Below are positions 40,864 through 52,131 of a stretch of 64,000 nucleotides of DNA, piece by piece. Both the position numbers and the translations under genes were made by a program. How positions within the stretch are numbered: position 1 is the first letter of the stretch; the number at the start of each line of letters is the position of its first letter. The stretch spans positions 1 through 64,000 of the forward strand of contig JAAMXY010000127.1 in assembly GCA_019677205.1 (NCBI GenBank), written 5' to 3'. The notes below the pieces were generated by a model. That model saw only the letters and a list, made by a program, of their open reading frames with translations, was not told the origin of the DNA and searched no databases. Source of the stretch: Pinguiococcus pyrenoidosus. Lineage: Eukaryota > Sar > Pinguiophyceae > Pinguiochrysidales > Pinguiochrysidaceae.

Positions 40864-42979
40864 CTACGCAGCCTGCTCCAGCGAGCTGCTGACGGTCACA
40901 TCGCCATATATTGAGTACGCATGAGAGCGCCCTTCAATGCCGTCCAGCTCGTAGAGGTAGTTCACCATGAGGCCGTACGAGTTCTTCCATCCTTGGAGGC
41001 TTGGATCTGCAGCCCAGTTTATGCTCTCGACCAGTGCACCTGGCGGCAAGACGAGGGCTCAGCGGAATGCGATGGCGCCCGACTCCCGAGACCCGCAACC
41101 CATCAGCTGGCGAACACCAGAACTCACCGTTTCGTAGGTGGAAGTTTGCAACGGGATCCAGCGCCCGCAGGCTGCCGCTTTTCTTTTCCTGCAGCATTGC
41201 GGCGCGTGGTGAGCGCCACCGTCAATCCTGGCCCGCCACTGCCGGCGGCACCATACCTTCATGATGTACATTCTCGCGAGGCGCAAGAGAATCGGTCGGA
41301 TCGTTGCGTGGACAAGGCCGTTCTCGCCTGACCGCGCCTCAGAAAGCGCGGTGTGGTCCAAGGACTGAAGAATCCTCAGCAGCAGCTCGGACGAGCGCGT
41401 CGCCCCCATGCCGTCGAGGAAGCCCAACAACCCAAGCTTCCCGGCAAGACTCTGGAGCTGCTGTGCATCGTCCGGTTGGAGGATCTCCTTCAGCGCTTCG
41501 CTCTCAGGATCGTTCTCAAGCGTGGTCTCAAGCCAATGTCGGAGCCCTGGCATGGGGCTGAGGGTGACGAACGTCTCAAGCCGCGGCGCGTCGCTGTACA
41601 ACAAGCTGACGACCCTCTTGATGAGCACGTTTCCAAGCTCCACTCCATGTAGGCCTGGCCAAGGGGGAAGGGGGAAGGGGCAAGGGGGAAGGGGCAGCGA
41701 CGTGGATCAGCGATGGGCGGAGCACTGAGATCGGTGAAGCGTCCGAACCTGGAAGAGCAGACGTGATGGAGTAGAAGATGGCGCATTGGGCGCGACCTTC
41801 CAGCTCCTCTTCGCCCGTGGAACGATTGATGTACTCCATGCTCCGAGCAATGTCCGGCACCAGAGCCACGTGCACGAAGGCCAGCGGGTCCGAGGGCATG
41901 CTAGGGTGGAAGAAGGCATAGCACCGTCGTCCAGGTCCGAGCCTACTCAATCGAGCAGAAGAAGGAGAAGAAGAAGAAGAAGAAGGAGGAGGAGAAGAAG
42001 AAGAAGAAGAAGGAGGAGGAGGAGGTGCAAGAGGTCACAGGAGGACAACATCCATCTGCTGATGCGACTGTGCCAGGGCGGTACCTTGTTTTCAACTCTG
42101 ACAGAGTGCGAATTGGATGGACCGCTTCTCGCCGCGCAATCTGCTCCAGGACGGCACCGCTCGCCGTCTCGTAGGTCAGCCGGCGAAGGTCTAGGTTCCC
42201 GACGCTGAACCATGTGCACAGCAGCTGGCGCATGCCCTAGTTGATCGCAAGCAGATTCGTGACCCGTGTCTCTGGAGCATGCCGTCTCTACGACACGTGC
42301 GTGTTTATGAAGTGCTCACCTCATCAAGGTCGCGAAGGGCCCGCAACGCAAGGATGTCCTCGCGGGAGTTGGCGGCTTGGGCGCTCGCGGCTCTCCTCAG
42401 CTTGCCAGCCAGGCGCAAGACCTCTCCTCTCATCTGCACCACCGAGCGGCAGCCTCCGGGGATTTCCCTGGCGATGCCCTCGAAAATCTCTTCGTAGAGC
42501 GGCTTCATCTCCTTCCTGAGCCTCATCACATCCTCCAAGTGCTCGAGGGCGTCGCTCTCCGCGCCGGAGAACCTCACGTTGTTCAAAACCTCCTGCGCCT
42601 GGGCCAGCGTGTCTCTGCGGACGCCCAGAATCTTCACCGCCTCCACGAAGAACTGCTGCTTCTCCGCGTCTTCCGACAGCTTCCAGAAGCGCTCGTGCAC
42701 CGTGCGCAGCAGCGACGGCGGGCAGCGATTCGGCGCCGTAAGAGTCCTCTCGCGCATGTCCCGCAACAAGCTCTCGAACGTCGTCTCCGTGCTAAACTGC
42801 CGCCGGAAGGACAGCGCCCTACCGCGCTTGTTGCATCTGCGCCACATTCTTAGCCTGGGCTCGGGCTCAGACTGCAGCGCAAGCAGAAGCGGCGTCGCCA
42901 GAGCGGCCGTGTTTGGCGCTGTGGCGCTCTGCTTCCTGGCTTTCAAGCGGAGTTGGATCTTCTTCCTTTGTTTCTTCAT
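40864..42979 (-). CDS. MLYCD: Malonyl-CoA decarboxylase
   Basis: Six exons: 42979-42320, 42236-42085, 41942-41749, 41654-41257, 41188-41128 and 41039-40864; 546 residues. The helical N-terminal domain is followed by the catalytic domain with TWFSVGNLDLRRLTYETAS, EAVHPIRTLSELKTR, RCYAFFHPSMPSDPLAFVH, AIFYSITSALPG, GVELGNVLIKRVV, FVTLSPMPGLRHWL and DPVANFHLRNGA. All of these follow the animal enzyme in order, and every intron keeps phase. It converts malonyl-CoA to acetyl-CoA, clearing malonyl-CoA in mitochondria, peroxisomes or plastids. The first 65 residues are Arg/Ser-rich (RALSFRRQFSTE) and could be a presequence; a start at the internal Met near residue 45 is possible. There is no C-terminal SKL peroxisome signal. 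Confidence 0.93.
41943..42084 (-). repeat. Polypurine/polypyrimidine-rich intron of the MLYCD gene
   Basis: Between about 41953 and 42027 the plus strand is nearly pure AAG/AGG, which reads as a long TTC/TCC pyrimidine tract upstream of the acceptor on the coding strand. Confidence 0.85.
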
Positions 42980-43921
42980 TTCTGCTCAAAGAGGGGCTGA
43001 TTATACCAGCAGCCAAGGCTCTTCTGTCTGTCACGTGAAACTCTTTTCACGCGTTTCCGGTTTCCGGACCCCGTTCCGGACCATGTTCCGGACCTTGTTC
43101 CGGGAACGGCGCAATTATTACAGTTACAGAACTGCTGTTCTTCGGCTCCAGCGGCGGTTCCGGGTTTCCGCGAACATGCTCCGGGGTGTTCCGGAGAGAG
43201 CTTTCGGTCCATGCATTGGACCTTGGACCGAAAACCGAAAGCTGCGAGACTGGACTGCGCCGGAGCTTCTGAGAGACGGAAGGAACAAAAAAGCAATTCA
43301 AAATCAGAAATACAAGAGCGTTGGAAGGGCTGGTGCGTAGGCGCTAGGAGGACTGCAGTTAATTGGACAACAAGAATTTTCTGCCGCCTTGATTGGCAAA
43401 ATTTTTGTTCTTTTGGGGCACCACAACTCCGCGAATTTGGCTGACGCTGTGCGCGAGGCCGCTCGCAAGTGCTATAATTATGCACTTGCAAAGCTTGAAG
43501 TTTGGGCTAGACACAGACTCACTATGGCGAAGGCTTGAACTTTTCCCTCCTGCGCCGTTTCATTGGTTTTCTTCTTTAACGCCTTTCCAACGTCGACATC
43601 GCACAGCCGTCGGATGACGTGTCGGTGCAAGAACGCGACTCCTTCCGGAACCATAGGTTCCTTCCAGAAGATCCGAATCCGCCAATGGTTGCGGCGATTC
43701 TTATTCTCGCCGTGTTATTCTGACATTAGGATTCTCTTTCGGGTTCGCGCTGCCTGGCAGTCCGCGAGGCATTCCACCGTTGAAGCTGGCACATAGCAGA
43801 CCACGCGGAGTCTGACACTGAGTCTCCTGGCCTCCCAAAGGGCTGTCTGCTTCCGTTTTGGTGGAATCAGCCTTGCGGCTCCACCCCCGGTACTTCCGCA
43901 GACCCTGCGCGCGCGCAGCAC
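42980..43921. promoter_or_regulatory. Divergent intergenic region with TTCCGG cluster
   Basis: A 942-bp space between two divergent genes. It contains a dense cluster of TTCCGG words at about 43058-43200, then less GC-rich DNA. No coding frame with recognisable product. Confidence 0.45.
43058..43200. repeat. Cluster of TTCCGG motifs
   Basis: At least six copies of ttccgg, several in ttccggacc(c/a/t) units about 14-16 bp apart, and further cttccgg/ttccggg variants on both sides of a short A/T-rich spacer. The hexamer is close to the ETS-type CCGGAA core on the other strand, although ETS factors are not expected in algae. Confidence 0.7.
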
Positions 43922-44629
43922 ATGTCTCGCCACAGCGGTTGGCCACAGAGCGCGGAAGTGCGAGGAGCCCCGGAGCGCCTGAGTCTGCAGCGGCGGCGCT
44001 CGGAAAAGCGCTGGGGAATGGAGCTGCCCAAGCGCACATGGTCACAGGAAAGCGATGTGCCGGAGTGCTCCGACCAGGAGAAGGAGGAGGCCGAGCAGTG
44101 GCTTCAAGACGGTGAGTGGCCACGCCGCGGGCACGCAAACACGTGGGAACTGGAAGGCGTGGCAGAGTGCGGCTTGCGGCGGGGACGACGTCTTTTGTGG
44201 CGGTCGTTCAGAAAGCACTCACGCTCGCTGCCGCCCGTCTCCCCTGCAGGTGTGAACGTCACCAAGCTGCCGAGGAAAGGGCCCAAGCGCGAGATCCGCC
44301 TCGTGCTCGATCTGGAGAGCGCCAGCCTGAAGTGGGAGGGCAAGCGCGGGGAGGAGCGCAGGTTGGGAATCGAGACCTTGCGCGCGGTCCGAGTCGGCTG
44401 CTCGGACCGACGGACGTACCCGTCCGGTGACTTCACCACGCACGAGGAGCGCTGGGAGGTGTCTCAGGACAACGCCTCCTGCTACGTGTGTGTATTCATC
44501 GACGGGTCCGAGGACGAGCGAGACACTTTGTGTTTGGAGACACAAAGCGAAGACACCGCGCGACGGCTGGCCCACGTGTTCCGCGTGATCCGCCCGGCCC
44601 CGACGGGAACCCTCATCAGCTTCGATTAG
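43922..44629 (+). CDS. Small protein with a PH-like fold
   Basis: Two exons, 43922-44111 and 44250-44629 (138-nt intron, GTGAGT donor); 189 residues. The first 60 residues are charged and probably disordered. The second exon gives alternating strands (REIRLVLDLESASLKWEG, RRLGIETLRAVRVGCS, ASCYVCVFID, DTLCLETQS) ending in a helix DTARRLAHVFRVI, the order expected of a PH domain of the phospholipase-C or IRBIT-like kind. No catalytic part is present. Binding of phosphoinositides or a protein partner is a guess. Confidence 0.72.
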   Translation: MSRHSGWPQSAEVRGAPERLSLQRRRSEKRWGMELPKRTWSQESDVPECSDQEKEEAEQWLQDGEWPRRGHANTWELEGVAECGLRRGRRLLWRSFRKHSRSLPPVSPAGVNVTKLPRKGPKREIRLVLDLESASLKWEGKRGEERRLGIETLRAVRVGCSDRRTYPSGDFTTHEERWEVSQDNASCYVCVFIDGSEDERDTLCLETQSEDTARRLAHVFRVIRPAPTGTLISFD

Positions 44630-44878
44630 GAATCTGGCTTCTCCGGCGTTCCGCGGCGGAGAGAACAGACAGACGACGAATCCGGAGAGCGTGTAAATTA
44701 AGTGAACGAGGGGTGTCGAGGACGAGTGAGTCGAGAAGCAACACTTGGCAGCAACCGGTGGTAGACACGACAATTTTGGCGAGCACGCACGCACGCAAAC
44801 ACGCGCAGAAGCGAAGTTAGGTAGCTAGTGAACTAGTTGGTTAGTTTTCCCTTCTCGCGGTCGCGGACTCTGGAGGCC

Positions 44879-47246
44879 TCACTTGGGACGGAGCTTCTGC
44901 GCCGGACCGAGAGGCCTCTCGCCCGTGCCGCCGCAGTGGTCCCAGACATGCTGCGCGACTTCCGCGGCCAGCGCGTCGGCGAGGTCGCTGCTCTCCGCCT
45001 CGGCGTACACGCGGACCACGTCCTCTGTGCCGGAGGGCCTCACGAAGGCACGGCCTGAAGCAACGTGCGCCGTGCTCGCGTCGATGGCGGCCTGCAGCGC
45101 TTCCGGCTGCTCGACCCTTGTCTCCGACGCGTTGCAGCGCACGATGCTGCGGTCCCTGACGGGCAGCTTGCACTGGCGCGACGGCAGGTCCTCGTACACC
45201 TCGTCCCAGTCCGACATGCTCCAGCCCTTGACGTGGAGAATGGCCAGCACGGCAAGCAAGTCCGACAGCGCATCCCCCACGGTCTGATTGATCAGCTGCC
45301 GCGCCAGCAGGACGCGCTTCAGCGATCTCTCCTTCGCCAGCGAAGCCTCCTCGCCTTCTGGGAAGCTCGTGCCCTCGAGAATGCGCCCCGCCCTCGCGCT
45401 GAAGATGACCGTGCCGTGCCCGTTGGCCTCGAAGTAGCAGCCGACGTCGAACTGCTCGGCCACGTGATGGCAGTATTTCACGCCCGTCTTGGCGCTCCGC
45501 AAGCGGACGCCCCTGTTGGCGAGATAGGCGCTGGAGGCGCCGTTTGCGTACGCAGTCTGCACACACCCGAACTCCAACGTTGGCTCTTCTCCTTCTCCAG
45601 CCGTCGACGCCGACCCCGCCGCGAAGCCCGCAGACCGCATCTCGTCCAGAAGGAACTCCCCCAGGAGCGTCGCGATCTTGTCCCCGTCGAGCAGATGCCA
45701 GCGGCCCGCCTCGTCGAAGAAGTGGAACACGATCCGGTCTGCGTCGCCATCGATGGAAGCGACCCCAACGCCCCGATGGCGCTCCACGTCGACGCCGGCG
45801 CAAGGCAAGCGCTGCTTCTGCACGTACTCCGCGCCGCAGCCCTCATTCAACGCCACGCCCTCGTCCCCAGGAACGTTGAACGGAACCAGCAAACCATCAT
45901 AAGCCTCGGAGACACGAGCGAGCACTTCGCGGAGCGCCTCGATCTTGTAACCCCCGACACCGCCTGCGTTGGTAGCCCTCGTAGGTGTCAGCTCCAATCC
46001 AATCCAATCCACTCCAAACCACTCCAATCTAATCAAAGCCTAATCCGAACCCAAGCCAAGCCAAGCCTACCCAAGCCAAGCCAAGCCAAGCCAAGCCAAG
46101 CCAAGCCAAGCCAAGCCAAGCGAAGCCAAGCCAAGTCAAGCCAAGCCAAGCCAAGCCAAGCCAAGCCAAGCCAAGCCAAGCCAAGCCAAGCCAAGCCAAG
46201 CCAAGCGAAGCAAAGAAGAAGCTCAATTTCCTACCAACCTGCGCAGTCGACATGGATGGGCGTGAGCATGCCGCTCTCCGAAGCAGTGCCGACGAGGCCG
46301 TGGAAGGCCTCCGCGAGCATCGAGTAGTAGCCATCTTCGCTGGCCCAAGCCGCTCGGCCGAACAGCGCTCCCCCCATGCCTCCGCTGGCCAGCAGATGGA
46401 CGTTCCGATTGCGCACGATGGTGTGAAGCTGCGGCGTACTGAGCAGGCCAAAGGCCTGCACCTTGCCGCCCATCAGCGTCACGCCCTCCGCCACGCAGAG
46501 TGCAAGCCAAGGGCTGTGCGAGCGGGTGTCCCTGCCGACAAGCACTTCTGCCCTGTCAAGCGCGATCGCCGCCACGTTCTCCAACCCTCCTGCAACGCAG
46601 ATCTTCAACGCAAGTTGTCAACGAGAGAGCGAGGGAGGCACTCTGCAGCAGCGAAACACAACGATAAGAGGAGTGGGAGCATCACCTCTAGCAGCGCGTC
46701 CAGTAGCTTGTCAACATCCTCGGCGTTCGCGAGCGCCATGGCGTAGCTCTCCCACGCCGGATCCAGCATTCCGCCATGCGGATCGATGATCTTCACGCCG
46801 TTGTCGCTCTCCTTGTTATGCGACGCAGTCACCATGACGCCCACGCTGGCTCTGCAGCTCGCAGAGCGCAGGGCCGCAAGCATTCCCACGCGGAAGAAGG
46901 CCGCAGGCAGCAGCGTCGCAGCATCTCGGAAGCCTGCAGTGCCATACTTCAGGAACTAGAAGCATTTTCAGCAGAAAGTCTCATGAGTGCGGGAAACCAA
47001 GAGATAGGACGACGATGCACATGATAACTTCGAGGCGTTGTGTGTGCGTTTAAGCCGTCACGAAGCGCCCAAAAGGTTGATGGGGCTGTAAGACAGCGCA
47101 GCTGGAAAGATTCGAAGACGCACTTTCTCTGCTTTGGGCCGACTGCGCTGCTCGCGCTCAAGTGCGCTCTTCAGGCTCTGGAGCCACACTGCCGCAGGTG
47201 ACTTCTGCGCCTCCGCGTGCGCCATCGCAGCCCAAATCCGCTGCAA
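44879..47246 (-). CDS. PGM3: Phosphoacetylglucosamine mutase (AGM1/PGM3)
   Basis: Four exons: 47246-47124, 46955-46686, 46602-46239 and 45963-44879; 613 residues. Signatures in order: KYGTAGFRD, VMVTASHNKESDNGVK (active-site Ser), VLVGRDTRSHS, GLLSTPQLH, SIDGDADRIVF (metal-binding Asp), VQTAYANGASS, KTGVKYCHH, CYFEANGHGT and the phosphate-binding VRPSGTEDVVRVYAEA. It converts GlcNAc-6-phosphate to GlcNAc-1-phosphate on the way to UDP-GlcNAc for N-glycans, chitin or GPI anchors. The acceptor of exon 3 (AAG before ATC) was chosen to keep phase. The intron 45964-46238 is filled with a pentanucleotide repeat. The start could also be the Met seven codons later. Confidence 0.93.
46050..46207. repeat. 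(CCAAG)n pentanucleotide repeat in an AGM1 intron
   Basis: About thirty nearly perfect ccaag units, interrupted by a few variants (cctac, gcgaag, tcaag). It occupies more than half of the 275-nt intron, the longest intron in the window. The plus strand gives a false SQAKPSQAK frame. Confidence 0.93.
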
Positions 47247-47458
47247 AATCTGCGCCGGAAACCCCTTCTTCCCGCGAGTCTATGGATATCACACGATAGT
47301 CCATGGACTTTTTTACACTCTAAAGGCTCCTTAGAATACCATACCACCATACATAGATATAAAGGTATTTTAAAGGTTGATAAGCAGCTATCACACTACC
47401 TTTTCATCTCCGAAGCTTGACCTCCGTCAGCACGTTATCTATTCCATTGCGCGCCAAG
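47247..47458. promoter_or_regulatory. Short divergent promoter region
   Basis: Only 212 bp separate the start codons of AGM1 and the EamA-type transporter; the middle is distinctly AT-richer than the genes. Both promoters must lie here. Confidence 0.5.
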
Positions 47459-48716
47459 ATGCTGCCCAGTTACGGCAGTGCCGATGGCGACAGCTCGTCC
47501 CTGAAGGACCTGCTATCCGAGGAAGTGTACCACCGCGCGGTGGGCCGCGGCTTGCTGGTACTGTGCAGCGCTCTCAACGCCTCTCTCCAGGTGGCCGTGA
47601 AGATGCTGTACAACACGCCGGGTCCACCCAGTGCGTCCGCCCTGAGCGCCGTTCGGGGTCTCTTGAGCATGGTGGTACTCCTGCTGATGGTGACGTGGCG
47701 CAAGGCGCGGAAGAGCCGCCGCACTGAGGAGACAGATGGGCTGATCCAAGAGAACAACGCCGCTCGAGCGCCGCCCAGCGCCGCAGTGGCGATGGAGTTG
47801 GCGCTGTGGAACGTGGGAGCTCAAGGCCTATTGAACGTGGGCCTGATGTTCACCACTGCCAACCGCGGCTCGTTCTTCCTGCAACTCAGCGTCGTCTTAA
47901 CGCCGATTCTGGCCGGCTGCTTCGGTGCCAAGGTGCCGCTGTTCGTGTGGATGGGGGCGGTGCTGTGTCTCCTGGGAGTGGCGTTTCTCAGCCTGCAGAA
48001 GGCGGACAGCAACGTGGACGAGCTTCTACGAGGCTTCGGACTGGGGGATGCGTGCTGTGTGGGAGCTGCGCTGAGTTGGAGCCTGTACCTCCTGAAGACG
48101 TCCTGGGTCAGCAACACGTACGACGAGGTGTCCCTGCAGTTCCAAAAGGTGCGTGGCCACGTTCTCGACGAGTCCTACCTGTTCATGCGCGGCGTATGCT
48201 GCCCAGAGGGATGAAAAGAGAACAAAACAAGTGACAGCAACCAAAAGACTGACATCGTGTTGCGCCCCTCCACGTAGAACGTGTACATGACGATCTTGTA
48301 CTGCTCGTGGGCGCTGCTGGAATGGATCGTCCTCTGTGCGCAGCAGGGCGTGCTGCTTCCCCTCTCAGTGCTCTGGCCAGGATGGTAAGAGCAATCGATC
48401 GGCCAGCGAGCAGCTGAATCACTCGTCTCGACAACGTGGGCACTCACCATGGCTCGCTGCTCCGCCCGCCAGGTACCACGTCGTGGGGCTCGTCGTCATC
48501 TTGTACTCCGCCGTCGGACCCGGGGCAATAGAAGACGTGCTGCAGCAGATTGGCCAGAAAGTCACGCCCGCGGCCGACGCCAACGTCATCTTGTCCATGG
48601 AACCCGTCTTCACCATCCTCTTGGCCTACTATTTCGTCGGAGAGACCCTGAAGACGGCGTCGGCCGTCGGGGGATTCTTCATCATTGTCGGTGCGATTTT
48701 TGCGAGCTGTGTCTAG
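47459..48716 (+). CDS. EamA/DMT-family membrane transporter
   Basis: Three exons, 47459-48148, 48278-48384 and 48473-48716; 346 residues with about ten membrane helices in two EamA repeats. Repeat 1 has GLLVLCSALNASLQVAVKML and ALSAVRGLLSM; repeat 2 ends with ADANVILSMEPVFTILLAYYFVGETL, the typical EP-containing last helix pair. Substrates of this superfamily range over amino acids, purines, sugars and auxins, and nothing here points to one. The start is the first ATG in frame. Donors are GTGCGT and GTAAGA. Confidence 0.83.
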
Positions 48717-49020
48717 AGGCTGAAGATTGAGTTTGGCCACGGAAGGCACACCATGTATTTACGAGACGATTTTTTGGGAGAACTGGCGTTGTGAGAAGAT
48801 CCACGAGGTCACTGGCATGCTCTCCTTCTACGACGTTTCTCTCCGTCGATCGTCTCCAGGATTCACCCTCGATCGGCCACTCGCTGCAGCAGTGTTTCAC
48901 TTCCTTTCAACTCGCTCGACACGCCGGACGCCGCGCTTTCATCATCCAGCACTTCATGATGCTTTCTTCGGCTGCCCAAGCAGCCTGCCCGCGTGCTCGG
49001 CGCAGCCGAAGGCACCGACC
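48717..49020. other. Short intergenic region upstream of ATG6
   Basis: A 304-bp gap between the transporter stop and the first Met of the ATG6 model. It may contain a further 5' exon of ATG6; open frames are present but I cannot tie one in. Confidence 0.4.
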
Positions 49021-50822
49021 ATGTTGCGAGCAGTTCTCCAAGTTCTGCTCAAGGCCGCTCGATATCGATCCTGTGCCTTCACTACTCGGAACGCCGCGGG
49101 GAGCGGCGTTCATGTAGGCTCGGTAGCATCGACAGAGGGGTCGGAAACGGTGAAGGAAAGCTTCGCTCTAACGAGACAGAGCGTCGAGTGTGCAGCTGTT
49201 GCCTTATTAGAGTTGCGAGACGCTCCTGGCGTGAAGGACAAGGCTCCGCGGCGCAGGCTCGCACCCGAAACTGAACTCGCTCGTGCCAAGTCTCCTTGTC
49301 TCTGCCGCCAGAGCGGTGCCTTTGGCGACTCTGGAGGCGGATCCAGTTGAGACAATCTCAGCCACTGTGTCCCTGTAGAACCAGAGGATCCCTTGTCTGT
49401 CCCGGAGATCATGCAAGGGGCACCATTCGAGGGCGGGTGGAAAGGCACCTTGGAGCATAGCACCACGGTCATCGAAAGATACACGGATCTCCTCGGAGAC
49501 CTGTCATCCCGATCCCCTGAAGATCCTGCGCGGCTCAGAGATAGCAGCGACGCCCCCGGAGGCTGGTGGGATGTGATCAGCGCAGGCAGCGTTCTCCACG
49601 CCGTCGGCTCGTGGCTCGACGGCCCGGAAGCTTCAAAGTGGGCCAAGCTGATTCGGGGAAGCATCGACCAGGGCAACGGAGAGATGCACGTGCTGAAGGA
49701 CGCCATGACTCAGAATGCTCAGCTCGTAGAGGAGAAGCTAGCATCCACGATAGAGCAGTCCGTGCTATGGGAGTGCGGATCGTCTTGCAGCGAAGAGGCG
49801 ATTGCGGAAGAGCTGGCCCTCCTGCTGACGCTCCAGGAGCTGAGGTATTCACGTCCACCGAGGATATGCCGCCAGTCTGAAATCGCCTAGAACATTCTTC
49901 GCTCCGCAATTCCTACAGGGAAAGCTCCAAAAAGGTGAAGCAGAGGCGAAGCGAAGTCCAGGGGCGGAGGGGGCAGCTCCGTGCTCAGCAACAAATGTGC
50001 ATGTCGAGGAGAAACTCAGTTAGCGCAATGCGTGAAGAGCTCCTCCAGGATCGCCAGTGTCGCCAGCAAAGGATCCAGAGCGCCTCGGAGTTTCTGGACA
50101 TGATGGTTTCCATGAACGGGCTGAGCGACGTCTTCCACATCTGGTTCCGTGGCCCCTTCGGCACGATCAACGGCTTTCGAATCGGGCAAATCGGCGGCGC
50201 ACAGGTGAGTCGGGTGGAGCAGCATGTTTGCCAACACGAAACCCACGCTGGCGCTGACGCCGACGCGAATGCTAATCAAACAAACCGTTCTTGAGGTATC
50301 CGCTGGCGAGATCAGCGCCGGCTTGGGGCAGCTGGCACTGTTGATATGCGCCATGGGGGATCGCCTCGGGTTCAAGTTTGGGAAGTATGTCATCGTACCC
50401 CGAGGCTGCCATTCCAGGATCAAGATACCCGCGAAGAGCCAGGACTATCCACTATACGAAGAAGAGACGGCGTTCTCGCTCTTTTCCAAGAAGCGCTTCT
50501 CCGACGGCTTGCTGGCGTTGGCCGACTGCCTGCGCCTGCTCGGCGAGCACATCAGCAACAAGGATCCGAGCATGCAGCAGCCATTCATCATCGACATTCC
50601 GAGCGCATCGATTGGCCAGCCCGGCATCGAAGCGGAGCCACTGACGTGGTCCGCGAAGCCCGCGGACGGGAGATGGACCAAAGGTGAGGACGTCAACACC
50701 CTTGGCATTGCCACACTCCTCTCGTTGCTGATTGTCCCTGTCTGTTCACAGCGATGAAGTATCTCTTGATCAACGCAAAATGGGCGGTCGTGTGGTTCTC
50801 GAAGAAAGATTTTGACGGCTAG
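49021..50822 (+). CDS. ATG6: Beclin 1/ATG6 autophagy protein
   Basis: Five exons modelled: 49021-49315, 49379-49844, 49919-50204, 50296-50683 and 50752-50822. The last three are strong: coiled coil, then the evolutionarily conserved domain with FHIWFRGPFGTINGFRIG, GLGQLALLICAM, KYVIVPRGCHSRI, FSKKRFSDGLLALADCL, and the end RWTKAMKYLLINAKWAVVWF. Exon 2 has a beclin-like STTVIERYTDLLGDLSSRS and a possible C-x3-C pair (ECGSSC). Exon 1 carries ESFALTRQS, matching the ESFVxL motif. The true N terminus is uncertain, because a zinc-ribbon-like CSRPLDIDP is found in another frame at about 49045-49080. ATG6 is the regulatory subunit of the class III PI3-kinase complex that starts autophagosome formation. 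Confidence 0.85.
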
Positions 50823-50890
50823 GGTCCAGCACAAGCAACGCTAGAACGTGGCGGCCTCGTCGTTCCTCCCTTTGCCCTGCGTTTCCTCGG

Positions 50891-51909
50891 TCACCGATCT
50901 GCGACGATCCGAGCTTCGAAGACGCGCTGGAAGCTGTCCAGCACCGCTCTCTTCACGTCTTCCATCTTGACTCCTGGTCGGCTCCTTGAAATGCTGGTGA
51001 CGCCCCTCGTTGCGATGCCGCAGGGTACGATGCGATTAAAGCCGTTGGAGGCATCAACGTCCACGTTGATCGCGACACCGTGCATCGTCACCCAACTCCG
51101 CACTTTTACGCCAATTGCCGCGACCTTGCAGCAGCCATCGTCGATTAGAGGAGTGATCCAAGGATTCCGCTTGTGTGTTCTGATGGAGACAAGGTACCTT
51201 TTCGTCGCCTGACCAAACCCCAGTGAGGCCCTCGATCCTCCCAACATCCGCGACTTGGAGCTCTTCCAGGCTGCCAATCACCATCTCCTCCAGCGCCCGC
51301 ACATACCAATGAAGGTCGCTGTCAGAAGCAGTGCAGGAGATGTTAAGCATCCTCACCTCAAGCGAGGTCCTAGAACAATGGCGAGGTGGGAGGGACCAAC
51401 CATCTATAGTCCGTCAGATCCAAGATGGGATACACGACCAGCTGCCCGGGACCATGCCACGTGACTTCTCCGCCTCGCTCCGTGCGAATGAGCTGATGGT
51501 GTTGGCGCTCCTCCTCGCTGAACCTCACGTTCTCCTCAGTCGACCCTGTGCCCAACGTGTACGTGGAAGGGTGCTCGACCAAAACAAGAAAATCCGCATT
51601 CTGCGCCGGAATATCCGCGTCCAACGTCAACTTCGACAGCTGTTCCTCCAGAATTCCCAACGTTTCGCCTCCGGAAGCGTCTGGCCTTCGCCTGAGATGA
51701 AGTCTGTGCTCCACCAGAGCCTTCTGAAGCATCCAGACGTCTTCATAACCTCTCGAAGTGTCTGTGAGGTCCAGCAGATGCACGGAGGGACCGGGACCGC
51801 TGCGCTTGAGCGGCTCAAAGCGACTCGGAATCTTATTCCTTGGCAACTTTTCAACTCCCCAGCTACCATTGATGGCCCAAATTGCGAGAATGAGCAGCAA
51901 AAGCGACAT
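50891..51909 (-). CDS. lipB: Octanoyl-[acyl-carrier-protein] transferase LipB
   Basis: Three exons, 51909-51401, 51318-51198 and 51124-50891; 287 residues. Motifs in order: VLVEHPSTYTLGTGS, RTERGGEVTWHGPGQLV, YPILDLTDY, LHWYVRALEE, EGLTGVWSGDEK (catalytic Lys region) and VAAIGVKVRSWVTMHG with VPCGIATRGVTS (conserved Cys). It transfers octanoate from ACP to apo-lipoyl domains, the first step of lipoic-acid synthesis. The start at 51909 gives a strong signal peptide (MSLLLLILAIWAINGSW), consistent with import into a complex plastid, where it would serve the plastid pyruvate dehydrogenase. The stop is 68 bp from the convergent ATG6 stop. Confidence 0.92.
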
Positions 51910-52131
51910 ATGGCCCTGTGGCGCGTCGATGTGGCGCGCTGTACCACCTGAGAGCGCCATTGTGATACACTGTACTATTTCGAAAATGAATATCAAATCA
52001 CTGCTTCAAAGATCTCTTTCGATATTTCACACCACAGGAAACACTCAACACTCATTTCCGATATTTTGGAGGCGCGCGTGTTTCGCCCCAATCGCAGGCT
52101 GTACTACAGCAATAATTGCGTGCTCGGCATC
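51910..52131. promoter_or_regulatory. Divergent promoter region between LipB and neuroguidin
   Basis: A 222-bp space between start codons, AT-richer than the genes on either side. No defined element. Confidence 0.45.

Noticed and set aside
45065-46327. Plus-strand frame with SQAKPSQAK repeats
   Set aside because: Caused by the ccaag repeat in an AGM1 intron and the shadow of its exon 4.
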